From Catelliglobosispora koreensis DSM 44566 (GTDB lineage: Bacteria; Actinomycetota; Actinomycetes; Mycobacteriales; Micromonosporaceae), in NCBI RefSeq assembly GCF_000379685.1, contig NZ_KB903253.1, positions 62,001 to 126,000 of the forward strand: a stretch of DNA of 64,000 nucleotides, in the 5' to 3' direction. The notes beneath the pieces were generated by a model, which searched no databases, was not told the origin of the DNA, and was given only the letters and a program-made list of their open reading frames with translations. Positions within the stretch are counted from its first letter, which is position 1; every line of letters begins with the position of its first letter. Positions 1-9,483 of the stretch are shown in pieces. The translations under genes and the position numbers were made by a program.

Positions 1-1069
1 AGGCCAGGCGGGGTTCGTCACGCACCTGGGTCGCGGCTTGCAAGACGTTCCAGCCGATCTCGTCGTATCGGCTGAGCAGCTGCATTGGTGTGGCCGCCCC
101 GGATTCCACGAGCAGCCGGGCCGTGCCCAGCAATGGGTCGAGGGCCAGGTCGTGTTCGATCTCGGCCGCGGTGCGGTAGCCCTGTTCCGCGTCGGCTCCC
201 GCGTGCCCCATGAGCCGGACGGTACGCAGGTGCAGCACGGCTGGACGGCGATGACGGCGCACCCACGCCACGGCGGAGCGTGCCACCGAGAACGCTTCGG
301 CCACCGAGCATCCGTCGGCGTAGAAGTAGCGCAGCCCCGGCCGTCCCTTCAGCGTCGCCCCGACCCAGCCCGGCGGGGTACGCACGCTGATGCCGAGACC
401 GTTGTCCTCGCAGACGAAAAGCAGCGGAATCCGCAACCCGGTGAAGTCAGCCCAGCCGGCCGTGTTGAAGGCGGCCGTGGCCGAGGCGTGGTTGACGGAG
501 GCGTCGCCGAAGGAGCAGACCGCGATGGCGTCACGTGGCCACGAGACCTTGCCGACCTGAGGGACGTTGCGGTGACGGGCGCGCTCGATGGAGAAGGCGA
601 GACCGACCGCGCGCGGCAGGTGTGAGGCGATGGTGGAAGTCGTGGGAATGATGTGTAACTCAGGGTGGCCAAAGACTTTGTGCCGTCCCCCGGAGATCGG
701 GTCGTTAACCGACGCCACGACCCCGCGCAGCACGTCACGCACGGGGTCCACTTTGGACTCGGCTAGCTGCGAGGCCCGCAGGCAGTAAAACGCCCCGGAG
801 CGGTAGTGCAGCAGGGCGGGGTCCGTGGGGCGCAACGCCAGCGCGACAGCGGCGTTTCCTTCGTGACCGGCCGAGCCGATGGTGTAGTAGCCGGCGTCTG
901 AGGCACGAAGGCGCCGGGCGGCCAAGTCGAGGTGCCGGCTCGTGAGCTGCGCGTCGAACAGCTGCAACGCGAGTGCCTGCGTCAAAGGCGGTTCGAGGGC
1001 CACCGGCTCGGCACCACGGGTCCAGGTCGCCAGGGCTTGCCGAAGACGATCTTCAACGGGCTCAGTCAC
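1..1069 (-). CDS. TPP-dependent 2-oxoacid dehydrogenase E1, alpha region (partial, runs off window start)
   Basis: About 356 codons are visible from a GTG at 1069, and the gene continues beyond position 1. The translation is E1-alpha-like: it has the TPP/Mg motif as GDAS with NHASATAAFNTAG following, then CEDNGLGIS. It ends in a helical stretch (DPLLGTARLLVESG, then SRYDEIGW) typical of the alpha/beta junction in the fused actinobacterial E1 proteins of branched-chain or acetoin-type complexes. It should decarboxylate a 2-oxoacid in the cytoplasm. The beta half would lie outside the window, so the fusion is inferred. A TAGGAT -10-like hexamer ends 7 nt before the GTG and there is no clear ribosome-binding site, so the message may be leaderless. 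It is divergent from the GbsR-type regulator. Confidence 0.8.
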   Translation of the reverse strand, partial: MTEPVEDRLRQALATWTRGAEPVALEPPLTQALALQLFDAQLTSRHLDLAARRLRASDAGYYTIGSAGHEGNAAVALALRPTDPALLHYRSGAFYCLRASQLAESKVDPVRDVLRGVVASVNDPISGGRHKVFGHPELHIIPTTSTIASHLPRAVGLAFSIERARHRNVPQVGKVSWPRDAIAVCSFGDASVNHASATAAFNTAGWADFTGLRIPLLFVCEDNGLGISVRTPPGWVGATLKGRPGLRYFYADGCSVAEAFSVARSAVAWVRRHRRPAVLHLRTVRLMGHAGADAEQGYRTAAEIEHDLALDPLLGTARLLVESGAATPMQLLSRYDEIGWNVLQAATQVRDEPRLA

Positions 1070-1076
1070 GCTCGAA

Positions 1077-1082
1077 ATCCTA
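1077..1082 (-). promoter_or_regulatory. -10-like element of a possible leaderless promoter for the E1 gene
   Basis: Read on the minus strand the hexamer is TAGGAT, 7 nt before the GTG at 1069. No Shine-Dalgarno lies between. No convincing -35 is visible. Confidence 0.4.
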
Positions 1083-1107
1083 GCTGTGTGTTATCGTTCA
1101 GAAAGTT

Positions 1108-1119
1108 CTAAACGTTTAG
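1108..1119. promoter_or_regulatory. Candidate operator, perfect palindrome CTAAACGTTTAG
   Basis: A perfect 12-bp palindrome, extended imperfectly to 16 bp, lies 9-20 nt before the GbsR-type regulator start and overlaps its ribosome-binding site. Position and symmetry suit autorepression by a dimeric winged-helix protein. The link to this regulator is inferred from proximity. Confidence 0.5.
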
Positions 1120-1127
1120 GAGCATGC

Positions 1128-1580
1128 GTGAACGAGCGGGAGTACGCCGAAGAAGTCGGGACGATGCTCGCCCAGATGGGCCTCAGTCCCGCGGTCGGCA
1201 AGTTGCTCGGCTGGCTGCTGATCTGCGACCCGCCCGCCCAGACCAGCGTGCAGCTAGGCGACGCTCTCGGTTTGTCCAAAGGTTCCGTGAGCACGGGCAT
1301 GCGCATGCTCGAACGCATTGGTTTCGTGCGCCGCGTGCCCACCCCCGGCCGGGGTCACGCCTACGAGATCCTGCCCGACGCCATGGTGCGCAGCACGGAT
1401 CCTCGCGCCAAATACCTGCTCATGGAACGGCTGATGCAGCAAGGCATCGACCTGATCGGCGACGAGGATGCCGCCCGCGCGCAACGGCTTCGCATCACCC
1501 GGGATTTCTACGCCTTCGTCGGCGAAAGAGTCCCCGAACTCATCGAAGAATTCATCCAGACGAGGCTGAAGAAGGATTGA
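1128..1580 (+). CDS. GbsR/MarR-type winged-helix transcriptional regulator
   Basis: 150 residues. Residues about 25-90 form a winged helix (LGDALGLSKGSVSTGMRMLE is the recognition region), and the C-terminal helices would dimerise. GbsR-like members often control a neighbouring transporter. The GTG at 1128 is chosen because TTAGGAG sits just upstream and homologous sequence begins there; the open frame extends further back without such support. The stop is 2 bp before the ABC ATPase start, so the three genes form an operon. The palindrome at 1108-1119 is a likely autoregulatory site. Confidence 0.8.
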   Translation: MNEREYAEEVGTMLAQMGLSPAVGKLLGWLLICDPPAQTSVQLGDALGLSKGSVSTGMRMLERIGFVRRVPTPGRGHAYEILPDAMVRSTDPRAKYLLMERLMQQGIDLIGDEDAARAQRLRITRDFYAFVGERVPELIEEFIQTRLKKD

Positions 1581-1582
1581 CC

Positions 1583-2464
1583 GTGGTCATCCAGACAGAG
1601 AACCTCCGCAAACGTTATGGGCGCGGCACCGAGGCGCTCAAAGGCCTGAATCTCAGCGTCAATGAAGGCGAGGTCTTCGGGTTTCTCGGCCCCAACGGCG
1701 CTGGCAAATCCACGACGATCCGCATTCTGCTCGACCTGCTGCGCCCCACGTCGGGAACGGTGAGCGTGCTTGGCCAAAGCCCACATGGCAATGCCGCCAT
1801 GCGCCAGCACATTGGCTACCTGGCCGGTGACTTCGTCGTGAATGGACGCCAGAGCGGGCACGAGTTGCTGCGCTACCTTGGCCGCCTGCGCGGCGGTGTG
1901 CCGCAGGCCCGCATCGACGAGCTGGCCGCGCTGCTCGACTTGGACCTGTCCAAGAAAATCGGCAGCCTCTCCAAGGGCAACAAGCAGAAAGTCGGTGTGG
2001 TGCAAGCGTTCATGCACCGCCCCAAGCTGCTGATCCTCGACGAGCCGACCAGTGGGCTCGACCCGTTCCTGCAACAGCAGTTCGTGCGGCTCGTGCGGGA
2101 AGCCAGTGCCAACGGGCAGACCGTCTTCATGTCCTCGCACGTGATGAGCGAGGTGCAGCAGACGTGCGATCGGGTCGGCATCATCCGGGCCGGCGAACTC
2201 ATCGCGGTGGAACACATCAATGACTTGCGGGCCAAGGCTTTCCGCAAGGTCGAGGTCCGGTTCCAGGCCGCCGTGGACCTTCCTAACATCGCGGGGGTAC
2301 GCGATGAGCACTGGGACGGCAACGTTTGGCGCGCCCAGCTGACGGGCGATGCCGACGCCCTGATCAAGGCGATCGCCCCGCATCACGTCGTGGACATCCT
2401 CAGCGAGGAGCCAGAGCTTGAGGAGCTGTTCTTCAGCTACTACCAAACCGGGGAGGAAAAGTGA
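1583..2464 (+). CDS. ABC transporter ATP-binding protein
   Basis: 293 residues. Walker A GPNGAGKST is at residues 36-44, followed by the signature SLSKGNKQKVG and Walker B LLILDEPTSGLDP. The C-terminal region resembles the drug or antibiotic exporter ATPases of the DrrA/CcmA group. The GTG at 1583 is preceded by GAAGGA, which overlaps the end of the regulator gene. The longer upstream reading frame only shadows the regulator. The stop overlaps the permease start by 4 bp (GTGA), implying translational coupling. The protein energises the permease encoded next. Confidence 0.92.
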   Translation: MVIQTENLRKRYGRGTEALKGLNLSVNEGEVFGFLGPNGAGKSTTIRILLDLLRPTSGTVSVLGQSPHGNAAMRQHIGYLAGDFVVNGRQSGHELLRYLGRLRGGVPQARIDELAALLDLDLSKKIGSLSKGNKQKVGVVQAFMHRPKLLILDEPTSGLDPFLQQQFVRLVREASANGQTVFMSSHVMSEVQQTCDRVGIIRAGELIAVEHINDLRAKAFRKVEVRFQAAVDLPNIAGVRDEHWDGNVWRAQLTGDADALIKAIAPHHVVDILSEEPELEELFFSYYQTGEEK

Positions 2465-3252
2465 GCGTGTTTCTCAAGTCGTTGCGGGACAACCGCCGTG
2501 GCTACCTCGGCTGGTCGGTGGCCTTGACGGCGGTGGCCGCGATGTATGCCAGCTTCTGGCCTACGCTCGGGCAAAACCCTGAGCTGACAAAGGCGATGGA
2601 CAGTTATCCGCAGTCGCTCAAGGAAGCCTTGAACCTGCAGGACATGTCCAAACCGGAAAACTACTTGGGCACCAGTGTGTTCGGGTTGCTCGTGCCGATC
2701 CTGCTGGCCGTGTTCGCCATCGCCGCCGGGACGAAAGCCATCGCGTCCGACGAGGAAGCAGGCACGCTCGATCTCGTGCTCGCCCATCCGGTGACACGTG
2801 TGAAGCTGGCATTGCAGCGCCTGCTCGCGATCGCGACCGCGCTGACGCTCATCACCGGCTTGATGTGGCTCGTGGTCACGGCTTTGCGCGGTCCGTCTGA
2901 GTTCACTTCGGTGTCCCCTGGACGGATCCTCGCGGTCTGTGTGCAGCTCGCGTTCTTCGGGCTGTTCTTCGCCTCGCTGGCCTATGCCGTTGGCGCGTGG
3001 ACGGGACGTAAGGGTCTCGCGATCGGTGCCGGAGCGGCTGTAGCGGTGCTGGCCTATCTGTCCGACTCGTTCCTGCCGCAAGTGGACGGTCTCAAGTGGA
3101 TAGAGCGGTTCAGCCCGTTCGAGTGGTATCTGGGCAACGAGCCGCTGAAGAACGGCATCTCAGGCACGAGTTTGCTGATCTTCGCCGGCCTGAGTGCCGT
3201 CTTCATCGCCTTGGGCACGTGGCGTTTCAACCGCCGCGATGTGGCCGTCTGA
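2461..3252 (+). CDS. ABC-2 type transporter permease
   Basis: 263 residues with about six membrane segments. One full ATPase and one six-helix permease fit the minimal actinobacterial ABC-2 exporter plan. The conserved polar stretch with SDEEAGTLDLVLAHPV after the second helix is typical of ABC-2 permeases. The substrate is unknown; a toxic compound sensed by the upstream GbsR-like regulator is plausible. The gene ends one base before the convergent MuiA-like gene. Confidence 0.88.
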   Translation: MSVFLKSLRDNRRGYLGWSVALTAVAAMYASFWPTLGQNPELTKAMDSYPQSLKEALNLQDMSKPENYLGTSVFGLLVPILLAVFAIAAGTKAIASDEEAGTLDLVLAHPVTRVKLALQRLLAIATALTLITGLMWLVVTALRGPSEFTSVSPGRILAVCVQLAFFGLFFASLAYAVGAWTGRKGLAIGAGAAVAVLAYLSDSFLPQVDGLKWIERFSPFEWYLGNEPLKNGISGTSLLIFAGLSAVFIALGTWRFNRRDVAV

Positions 3253-4785
3253 CTAATCGCGCCATCCGGCTAGTTCGACGCCTTTGGCGCTCTCTACCCG
3301 GTACCCCCACTTGATTTTGGTCTTGGCACCGGGATCGAGTGGGGTCTTCCACGTCGCCACCCCGAGCTCGGACCGTTCCACCGGGGCGGGTTCGGCGATC
3401 GTCTCCTTGACCGTGATCTGGCCATCGCGCGAAACGGGCAGCTGGTCGAGCACGGTCAGGCGGATCGGGCGCGGGCTGTGGTTGGTGACCGTGATGAGGT
3501 ATTCGGCGTCAATGCGCCGTGCTGACCCGAGCGTGGCCTTGCTCGCCGACCGCTTCACCAGCTCGCGCTCGACGCGCACCCGGTCATCGACACCCAGGGC
3601 CAGCTCACGTTCTTCGTCGGGTGCCCAGGCTTCCACTTGCGTCGACCCGACGAAATCGCCCTCGTGAAACAGCGAAGCCATCGCGGGCGGCAGGGTGTGC
3701 GCGGTGCTGTTGCGGACAGTCGCCCGCAGCGTCGCTTCCTCACTGCGCACCGGTGCGGTGATGTGATCCAGCTGGGCTTCCAAAGTGAGCTTGGCGACCA
3801 CGGTCCGGTGCGTGGTGCCGTCTGAACGCACCGCGACCGGCCTGGACGGCGTATAGGTCGCGGCAGCGGGGCCTTGCTCAGCGACCGCGACGGCCTCCCG
3901 CAGCTTCGGCTTGGGAGCGGGAGCGGCTCGCATCATGGTGGCGCCCGGGGCTTGCGGTGCGCCATCGGCCACCTCCATCGCGGCACCGTAAGCCATGGGC
4001 TGAAGCGGGGGCGGTGGCGGCATCGGGCGGAACCGGTCGATGAACCACGGGTCCAGCTCCGGCACTTCGACCGAACCAGATGGGCGAGCGGTCGACAGTT
4101 TGAGGTCGCACTCCGGCCAGTCCTCGCCCGTGAACTGGCTGACCATCCCGTACCAGTTGAGCGTCAGCTGCTCACCGGCCAGCCGCAGATCATAGGTCGA
4201 GTGCCAGCTGGCGCCCGTGGTCACATAGGACAGTTCAAACGCGACTTCGCTGTCCTCATGCGCCTCCAGTGTCACCTCAGCGAGCAGGTCATCAGGCTGA
4301 TTCTGATAGTTGAGGTCATCGATCTGCCGTTTGACGGCACTGACCTCGTCGGCCAGATCCGCGCGCTGACGGTTGCGCCTGGCCACGCCGGTCTTGACCT
4401 CGGCTAGCTGGCTGTCAAACCCCTCGGGCAGCTCACTGGAGCGCACCGCGGCACGGTTGAGGTGCTTCTCCCGCGTCTCGGCGACCTCGTTGGCGATGTC
4501 GATGTCACTGATCAAGTCTTCGATCTCACGCAGCCGGGCTTCCAGTTCAGCGCGGTTCGCGCTCGCGGGACGGGCCAGGCGGCGGGTGATCACATCCACG
4601 CCGAGAACCGTGGCCGGACCCTCACCAGAGATCCGCACCGAATCGCGCAACAGCCCCAAAGGCAGCGGACCGAACACCACCTTCTGCTCGCCCGCGGCCA
4701 GCTTGACCTGGCCACGCCGGGTGACCCGGGCCCGATCGGGATAGACGGTTACCGCTGTAATCGCACCTTCCACAGCCTCGCTCAT
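3253..4785 (-). CDS. MuiA-like protein (DUF4140/DUF4139)
   Basis: 510 residues, close to the usual family length. An N-terminal DUF4140 beta domain is followed by a coiled-coil region (about 85-170), then the DUF4139 beta-sandwich, interrupted by a Pro/Ala-rich insert (about 235-300). The family name comes from a mucoidy inhibitor A annotation; no biochemical activity is established to my knowledge. There is no signal peptide. The ATG overlaps the stop of the upstream membrane-protein gene by 4 bp, so the two form one operon. Confidence 0.82.
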   Translation of the reverse strand: MSEAVEGAITAVTVYPDRARVTRRGQVKLAAGEQKVVFGPLPLGLLRDSVRISGEGPATVLGVDVITRRLARPASANRAELEARLREIEDLISDIDIANEVAETREKHLNRAAVRSSELPEGFDSQLAEVKTGVARRNRQRADLADEVSAVKRQIDDLNYQNQPDDLLAEVTLEAHEDSEVAFELSYVTTGASWHSTYDLRLAGEQLTLNWYGMVSQFTGEDWPECDLKLSTARPSGSVEVPELDPWFIDRFRPMPPPPPLQPMAYGAAMEVADGAPQAPGATMMRAAPAPKPKLREAVAVAEQGPAAATYTPSRPVAVRSDGTTHRTVVAKLTLEAQLDHITAPVRSEEATLRATVRNSTAHTLPPAMASLFHEGDFVGSTQVEAWAPDEERELALGVDDRVRVERELVKRSASKATLGSARRIDAEYLITVTNHSPRPIRLTVLDQLPVSRDGQITVKETIAEPAPVERSELGVATWKTPLDPGAKTKIKWGYRVESAKGVELAGWRD

Positions 4786-5192
4786 GGGTCCACGCTAACT
4801 GGCTCAGGCTCGCTTCGCGCCTTGCGCTCGGTCACGAGCAGCAGGATGCCCAGCGTGATGATGAGAAGCGAGGTGATGGCGGCGACTTGATCGGTATTGC
4901 TGGGCGACAGCACGGCGTAGTCACTCAGCAGGGGGTATTTGTAGGCGTCTGACGCGCTGACGTAATTGACCTTGTCGCCGAACAGCATGCCATCTTCGGA
5001 ACCGGCCCACGACGCGCCACAAGCGCCATAGAGACCGCCGTAGGGAGGTTTGCCCAGTGGCGCCGCGCAGTCCCCCACCCGGACCGTGACCTGCACCTGG
5101 TCACCAGCCAGTTTCCCCACCGTGGGCAGGCCAGTGTTCAGCGCGAGGAGCAGTCCATAAAGGAGGATCAGCAAGCCGGCGAGTGGGCGCAT
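4782..5192 (-). CDS. Small two-helix membrane protein, unknown function
   Basis: About 136 residues with a hydrophobic N-terminal helix, a roughly 75-residue extracytoplasmic loop containing three cysteines (GDCAAP and YGACGAS), and a second helix near the C-terminus. No family was recognised. The start is unsettled. I prefer the ATG at 5192 because a TATATT hexamer ends 8 nt upstream, compatible with a leaderless message. A TTG at 5201 is also open. A strong AGGAGG at 5229-5234 instead precedes an in-frame GTG at 5225 that stops after three codons. The gene is coupled to the MuiA-like gene downstream. Confidence 0.7.
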   Translation of the reverse strand: MRPLAGLLILLYGLLLALNTGLPTVGKLAGDQVQVTVRVGDCAAPLGKPPYGGLYGACGASWAGSEDGMLFGDKVNYVSASDAYKYPLLSDYAVLSPSNTDQVAAITSLLIITLGILLLVTERKARSEPEPVSVDP

Positions 5193-5368
5193 GTAAGCCA
5201 AATATAGTGCCGTTCATCTATTCACGCACCTCCTAGCCACAAAAAGTTACTGGTCAGTACACGTGTCGCGGATCGCATCAAGTGGCGGTACGCGTGACGA
5301 ACCGCCCATCCAAGGGGCAGGATTAGCGGGTTGGGACCAATCAACTAACTGACAACGAGGGAACGCCT

Positions 5369-8104
5369 GTGGCCACCGAACGCAAGCGCCCGGTGATTAG
5401 CGACGGCCTGCCGAGCCAGCTCCCGGATATCGACCCCGAGGAGACGCTGGAGTGGATCCAGTCGCTAGACGGAGTGATCGATGAGCGCGGCGCGAAGCGC
5501 GCACGTTACATCATGCTGCGCCTTCTTGAGCGCGCACGCGAGCGCCAGGTCGGCGTCCCGCCGCTGACCACCACTGACTACATCAACACCATCCCGAGCG
5601 ACCGCGAACCGTGGTTCCCCGGTGATGAGCACGTGGAACGCCGCCTGCGCGCCTACATCAGGTGGAACGCGGCCATGCTGGTCCACCGTGCACAGCGCCC
5701 CGGCATCGGCGTCGGCGGCCACATCTCGACTTACGCTTCGAGCGCTTCGCTTTACGAAGTCGGCTTCAACCACTTCTTCCGGGGCAAGAACCACCCCGGT
5801 GGCGGAGACCACATCTTCTACCAGGGCCACGCCTCGCCCGGCATGTACGCACGTGCCTACCTCGAGGGCCGCCTGTCGGAGAACCAGCTCGACGGCTTCC
5901 GCCAGGAACTGTCGCACCCGGGTGGCGGGCTCCCGTCGTACCCCCATCCCAGGCTGATGCCGGACTTCTGGGAGTTCCCCACGGTCTCGATGGGCCTCGG
6001 CGGCTTGAATGCCATCTACCAAGCGCGCTTCAACCGCTACCTGGCGCACCGCGGCGTCAAGGACACCAGCGACCAGCGAGTATGGGCCTTCCTCGGCGAC
6101 GGCGAGATGGACGAGCCGGAAACCCTTGGCGCTATTGGCCTGGCGGCCCGCGAAGAGCTCGACAACCTGACCTTCGTCATCAACTGCAACCTGCAGCGCC
6201 TTGACGGCCCGGTTCGCGGCAACGGCAAGGTAATCCAGGAACTGGAAGCCTTCTTCCGCGGTGCCGGCTGGAACGTCATCAAGGTCGTCTGGGGCCGCGA
6301 GTGGGACCCGCTGCTCGCCGCCGACACCGACGGCGCTCTGGTCAACCTGATGAACAGCACGCCTGACGGTGACTACCAGACCTACAAGGCCGAGTCTGGC
6401 GCCTACGTTCGCGAGCACTTCTTCGGGCGCGACGCGCGCACCCGCAAGATGGTCGAGCACATGAGCGACGACGAGATCTGGGGCCTCAAGCGCGGCGGCC
6501 ACGACTACCGCAAGGTCTACGCCGCCTACAAGGCCGCGACCGAGCACACCGGCCAGCCGACCGTCATCCTGGCCAAGACCATCAAGGGCTGGACACTCGG
6601 GTCACACTTCGAAGGCCGTAACGCCACGCACCAGATGAAGAAGCTGACCCTTGACGACCTCAAGGCGTTCCGTGACCGGCTGTTCCTCGACATCCCGGAC
6701 TCCGCCCTGGAAGCCGATCCCTATCAGCCGCCTTACTTCCACCCGGGCGCCAAGAGCGACGAGACGGCCTACCTGCTGGAGCGGCGTGCCGCCCTTGGTG
6801 GCTCGATTCCCACGCGCAAGACGACCGGCACCAAGCTGGTCCTGCCGGAGGACAAGTCCTACGCGGACCTGAAGAAGGGCTCCGGCAAGCAGAAGGTCGC
6901 CACCACGATGGCCATCGTGCGGCTTATCAAAGACCTGATGAAAGACAAGAACATCGGGGCCCGCTGGGTGCCGATCATCCCGGACGAGGCGCGCACGTTC
7001 GGCATGGACTCGCTGTTCCCGACCGCGAAGATCTACTCTCCGCACGGCCAGACCTATACGCCGGTCGACCGGGAATTGTTCTTGTCCTACAAGGAATCCA
7101 CCGCCGGGCAGATCCTGCACGAGGGCATCAACGAGGCCGGGTCGGTCGCCTCGTTCACCGCCGTCGGCAGCGCCTACGCCACACACGGCGAGCCGATGAT
7201 CCCGGTCTACATCTTCTACTCGATGTTCGGCTGGCAGCGCACCGCCGACGGCCTGTGGGCGGCGGCCGACCAGATGGTGCGCGGCTTCCTGCTCGGCGCG
7301 ACCGCCGGGCGCACGACGCTCAACGGTGAAGGCCTTCAGCACGAAGACGGGCACTCGCTGCTCATCGCGGCGACCAACCCGGCCGCGGTCGCCTACGACC
7401 CGGCGTTCGGCTTCGAGATCGCGCACATCATGCAAGACGGTCTGCGCCGCATGTATGGCGAGCAGCCTGAGGATATCTTCTACTACCTGACCATCTACAA
7501 CGAGCCGATCTTCCAGCCCGTTGAGCCGTCAGGCGTCGATGTTCCCGGTCTACTCAAGGGTCTTTACCGCTACCAGGGGTCCACAGTGGACGGACCGAAG
7601 GCACAGATCCTCGCCGCCGGCATCAGCATGCAGTGGGCCCTCAAAGCCCAGGAGCTGCTCGCCCAGGACTGGGGTGTGTCGGCCGACGTCTGGTCGGCCA
7701 CCAGCTGGACCGAGCTGCGCCGCGACGCCGTCGACACCGAGCGGTTCAACCTGCTCAACCCGGACAAGCCGGCTCGCGTGCCCTACGTGACTTCCACGTT
7801 GCAGACGACCGAAGGACCGGTGGTCGCGGTTTCGGACTGGATGCGGGCCGTGCCAGACCTCATTTCCCGGTGGGTACCAGGTGACTACGTCTCACTGGGA
7901 ACAGACGGCTTCGGCATGTCCGACACCCGGTCGGCACTGCGGCGCCACTTCAACGTGGACGCGGAGTCCATCGTGGTGGCCGTGCTCAGCCAGCTCGCCC
8001 GCAAGGGTGAAGTCCCGGCTACCGCGCCAGCAGACGCCGCACGCAAATACGCCATTGACGACATCTCAGCCGCACCAGCCGGCGAAACCGGCGGCGACAG
8101 CTAA
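5369..8104 (+). CDS. aceE: Pyruvate dehydrogenase E1 component, homodimeric type
   Basis: 911 residues, the normal AceE length. The TPP-binding motif reads GDGEMDEPE and is followed by NCNLQRLDG. Conserved AceE stretches run the full length, including [19 protein letters not shown] and [12 protein letters not shown]. The enzyme oxidatively decarboxylates pyruvate and acetylates lipoyl-E2, supplying acetyl-CoA. The GTG at 5369 follows a GAGGGA ribosome-binding site. A strong terminator ends the transcript. AceE commonly lies near the fab locus in actinobacteria, and here fabD is about 10 kb downstream. Confidence 0.97.
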   Translation: MATERKRPVISDGLPSQLPDIDPEETLEWIQSLDGVIDERGAKRARYIMLRLLERARERQVGVPPLTTTDYINTIPSDREPWFPGDEHVERRLRAYIRWNAAMLVHRAQRPGIGVGGHISTYASSASLYEVGFNHFFRGKNHPGGGDHIFYQGHASPGMYARAYLEGRLSENQLDGFRQELSHPGGGLPSYPHPRLMPDFWEFPTVSMGLGGLNAIYQARFNRYLAHRGVKDTSDQRVWAFLGDGEMDEPETLGAIGLAAREELDNLTFVINCNLQRLDGPVRGNGKVIQELEAFFRGAGWNVIKVVWGREWDPLLAADTDGALVNLMNSTPDGDYQTYKAESGAYVREHFFGRDARTRKMVEHMSDDEIWGLKRGGHDYRKVYAAYKAATEHTGQPTVILAKTIKGWTLGSHFEGRNATHQMKKLTLDDLKAFRDRLFLDIPDSALEADPYQPPYFHPGAKSDETAYLLERRAALGGSIPTRKTTGTKLVLPEDKSYADLKKGSGKQKVATTMAIVRLIKDLMKDKNIGARWVPIIPDEARTFGMDSLFPTAKIYSPHGQTYTPVDRELFLSYKESTAGQILHEGINEAGSVASFTAVGSAYATHGEPMIPVYIFYSMFGWQRTADGLWAAADQMVRGFLLGATAGRTTLNGEGLQHEDGHSLLIAATNPAAVAYDPAFGFEIAHIMQDGLRRMYGEQPEDIFYYLTIYNEPIFQPVEPSGVDVPGLLKGLYRYQGSTVDGPKAQILAAGISMQWALKAQELLAQDWGVSADVWSATSWTELRRDAVDTERFNLLNPDKPARVPYVTSTLQTTEGPVVAVSDWMRAVPDLISRWVPGDYVSLGTDGFGMSDTRSALRRHFNVDAESIVVAVLSQLARKGEVPATAPADAARKYAIDDISAAPAGETGGDS

Positions 8105-8124
8105 CCGTTCGCACCAACTTCTGG

Positions 8125-8157
8125 GGCCGGGCCTGCGCTTTCGCAGGCCCGGCCTTT
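8125..8157 (+). terminator. Intrinsic terminator after aceE
   Basis: A perfect 13-bp stem (GGCCGGGCCTGCG with its complement) closes a CTTT loop and is followed by TTT. It starts 20 nt after the aceE stop. Confidence 0.85.
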
Positions 8158-8168
8158 AACATCCTCCG

Positions 8169-9446
8169 GTGCCTCCCTGCCCCCACTGCCACATCGCCCT
8201 CGTGACGGTCAACAACGCGCCGCCCTGGTGTGAACGCTGCGAATTCAACCTTGGCCTCATGGAGCCTGAGCCCGAGGACGGCTTCATCGCCAGGCACATC
8301 AACGTCTGGGCCGCCCGCATGGCGTTTTCGGCGAACCGGAAGTTGTTTGGCGAGCTGGCTGGCCACACCGCCAGCAAGCCTGACGTCAACGCGGCTTTCG
8401 TGCTGCTCTTCGGCATCTCGATCTATGTCATGTGCGCTCTGCTAGCCACGCTCGCAGCCGGGATCTACCTCGTCGTTACCGGTCACATCGTGCTGCAAGT
8501 GCTGGGGGCGATTCTCGTCGGCCTGGCGATTGTCTTACGCCCGCGGCTCGGCACGATGAAACCGTTCCGTGAGAATTTCGACGAGATCACCGCGACGGAT
8601 ACGCCGGCGATGTTCGCCCTTATCGAACGGGCCGTCCACGAGATGGGCGCGCCCATGCCACATCACGTCTTCCTCAGCGACGAATGGAACGCGTCAGCCT
8701 CCGTGGTCGGGTTGCGACGGCGCAGAGTGCTCGTCATAGGCGTTCCGTTATGGATCTGTCTTCAGCCGCAAGAACGGGTGGCGTTGCTAGGACACGAACT
8801 CGGGCATTTCGTCAACCGAGACGTCCGGCGTGGACTGCTGACTCAGCCTGCCTGCACGATCTTCGCTCAGCTCGCCGACCTCGTCCGTCCGGAACGGATC
8901 GTGCACGCTGACGGCGAAGGCGAGGGATTCGGTGGCGGATCGTTCTTCGCGATGCTGGGAATGGCCATCATGAAGCCGTTTCTGTGGACCGCCTTCTACC
9001 TCTTTGTGCTGCTACACATTGCCATCACCGCGGTCGCTGCCCGCGCGACCCAGCGCGCGGAATACTTCGCCGACGCCATCGCGCTTAGGCTCGCCGGCTC
9101 GCGCGCGATGATGTTCGTCGACCTGCTCACCAATGTGGAACAACTGACAACCGTCGTCGGCGCGCGCTCCCGCAATGGTGAAGGCTTCGCCGGGTGGCGC
9201 AAGGGCATCGAGGAAACCCGGATCCGGCGGTCCGAGACGCGGATCCGGCTCTTCCAGTTGTCGATGCGTGACGACGCCTCGCTCTTTAGCACTCATCCGC
9301 CCGCGGGCTACCGCTATCGCATGGCGACGACGCTTCCCTACGCCGAGCCGGTCATCGTGCTGACGGAGTCGGAAGCGGCCACCATCGACATGGAACTCAG
9401 CAAGTTTGAGCAGCGGTACGCCAGGGAAATCGCGCATTCATGGTGA
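8169..9446 (+). CDS. M48-family membrane zinc metalloprotease with N-terminal zinc ribbon
   Basis: 425 residues. Two CxxC pairs (Cys4/Cys7 and Cys21/Cys24) suggest an N-terminal zinc ribbon. Two membrane helices lie at about 75-120, then the catalytic HELGH at residues 209-213, further hydrophobic segments, and a downstream EYFADAIA segment supplying the third zinc ligand. HtpX-like enzymes degrade damaged membrane proteins; the substrate here is unknown. The GTG at 8169 has no Shine-Dalgarno. A TAACAT hexamer 6 nt before it overlaps the aceE terminator tail, so a leaderless transcript is likely. Confidence 0.85.
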   Translation: MPPCPHCHIALVTVNNAPPWCERCEFNLGLMEPEPEDGFIARHINVWAARMAFSANRKLFGELAGHTASKPDVNAAFVLLFGISIYVMCALLATLAAGIYLVVTGHIVLQVLGAILVGLAIVLRPRLGTMKPFRENFDEITATDTPAMFALIERAVHEMGAPMPHHVFLSDEWNASASVVGLRRRRVLVIGVPLWICLQPQERVALLGHELGHFVNRDVRRGLLTQPACTIFAQLADLVRPERIVHADGEGEGFGGGSFFAMLGMAIMKPFLWTAFYLFVLLHIAITAVAARATQRAEYFADAIALRLAGSRAMMFVDLLTNVEQLTTVVGARSRNGEGFAGWRKGIEETRIRRSETRIRLFQLSMRDDASLFSTHPPAGYRYRMATTLPYAEPVIVLTESEAATIDMELSKFEQRYAREIAHSW

Positions 9447-9449
9447 CCA

Positions 9450-9478
9450 TTGACATATAGCGATCAATGGCGTACCTA
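9450..9478 (+). promoter_or_regulatory. Candidate sigma70-type promoter for a leaderless message
   Basis: TTGACA (9450-9455), a 17-nt spacer and TACCTA (9473-9478) precede the ATG at 9484 by 5 nt. This spacing would place transcription start on or next to the start codon. Confidence 0.55.
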
Positions 9479-9483
9479 GAGTT

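Noticed and set aside
1124-1582. N-terminal extension of the ABC ATPase frame
   Set aside because: The extension is Arg-rich and overlaps the GbsR-type gene in another frame. The conserved ATPase begins at 1583 behind a ribosome-binding site.
5226-5234. AGGAGG as the ribosome-binding site of the two-helix membrane protein
   Set aside because: The GTG it serves is followed by an in-frame TGA after three codons, and the ATG at 5217 is in another frame. Kept only as a finding.
5465-6547. 360-codon minus-strand open frame inside aceE
   Set aside because: Val/Ala/Arg-rich shadow of aceE with no start signals or known domain.
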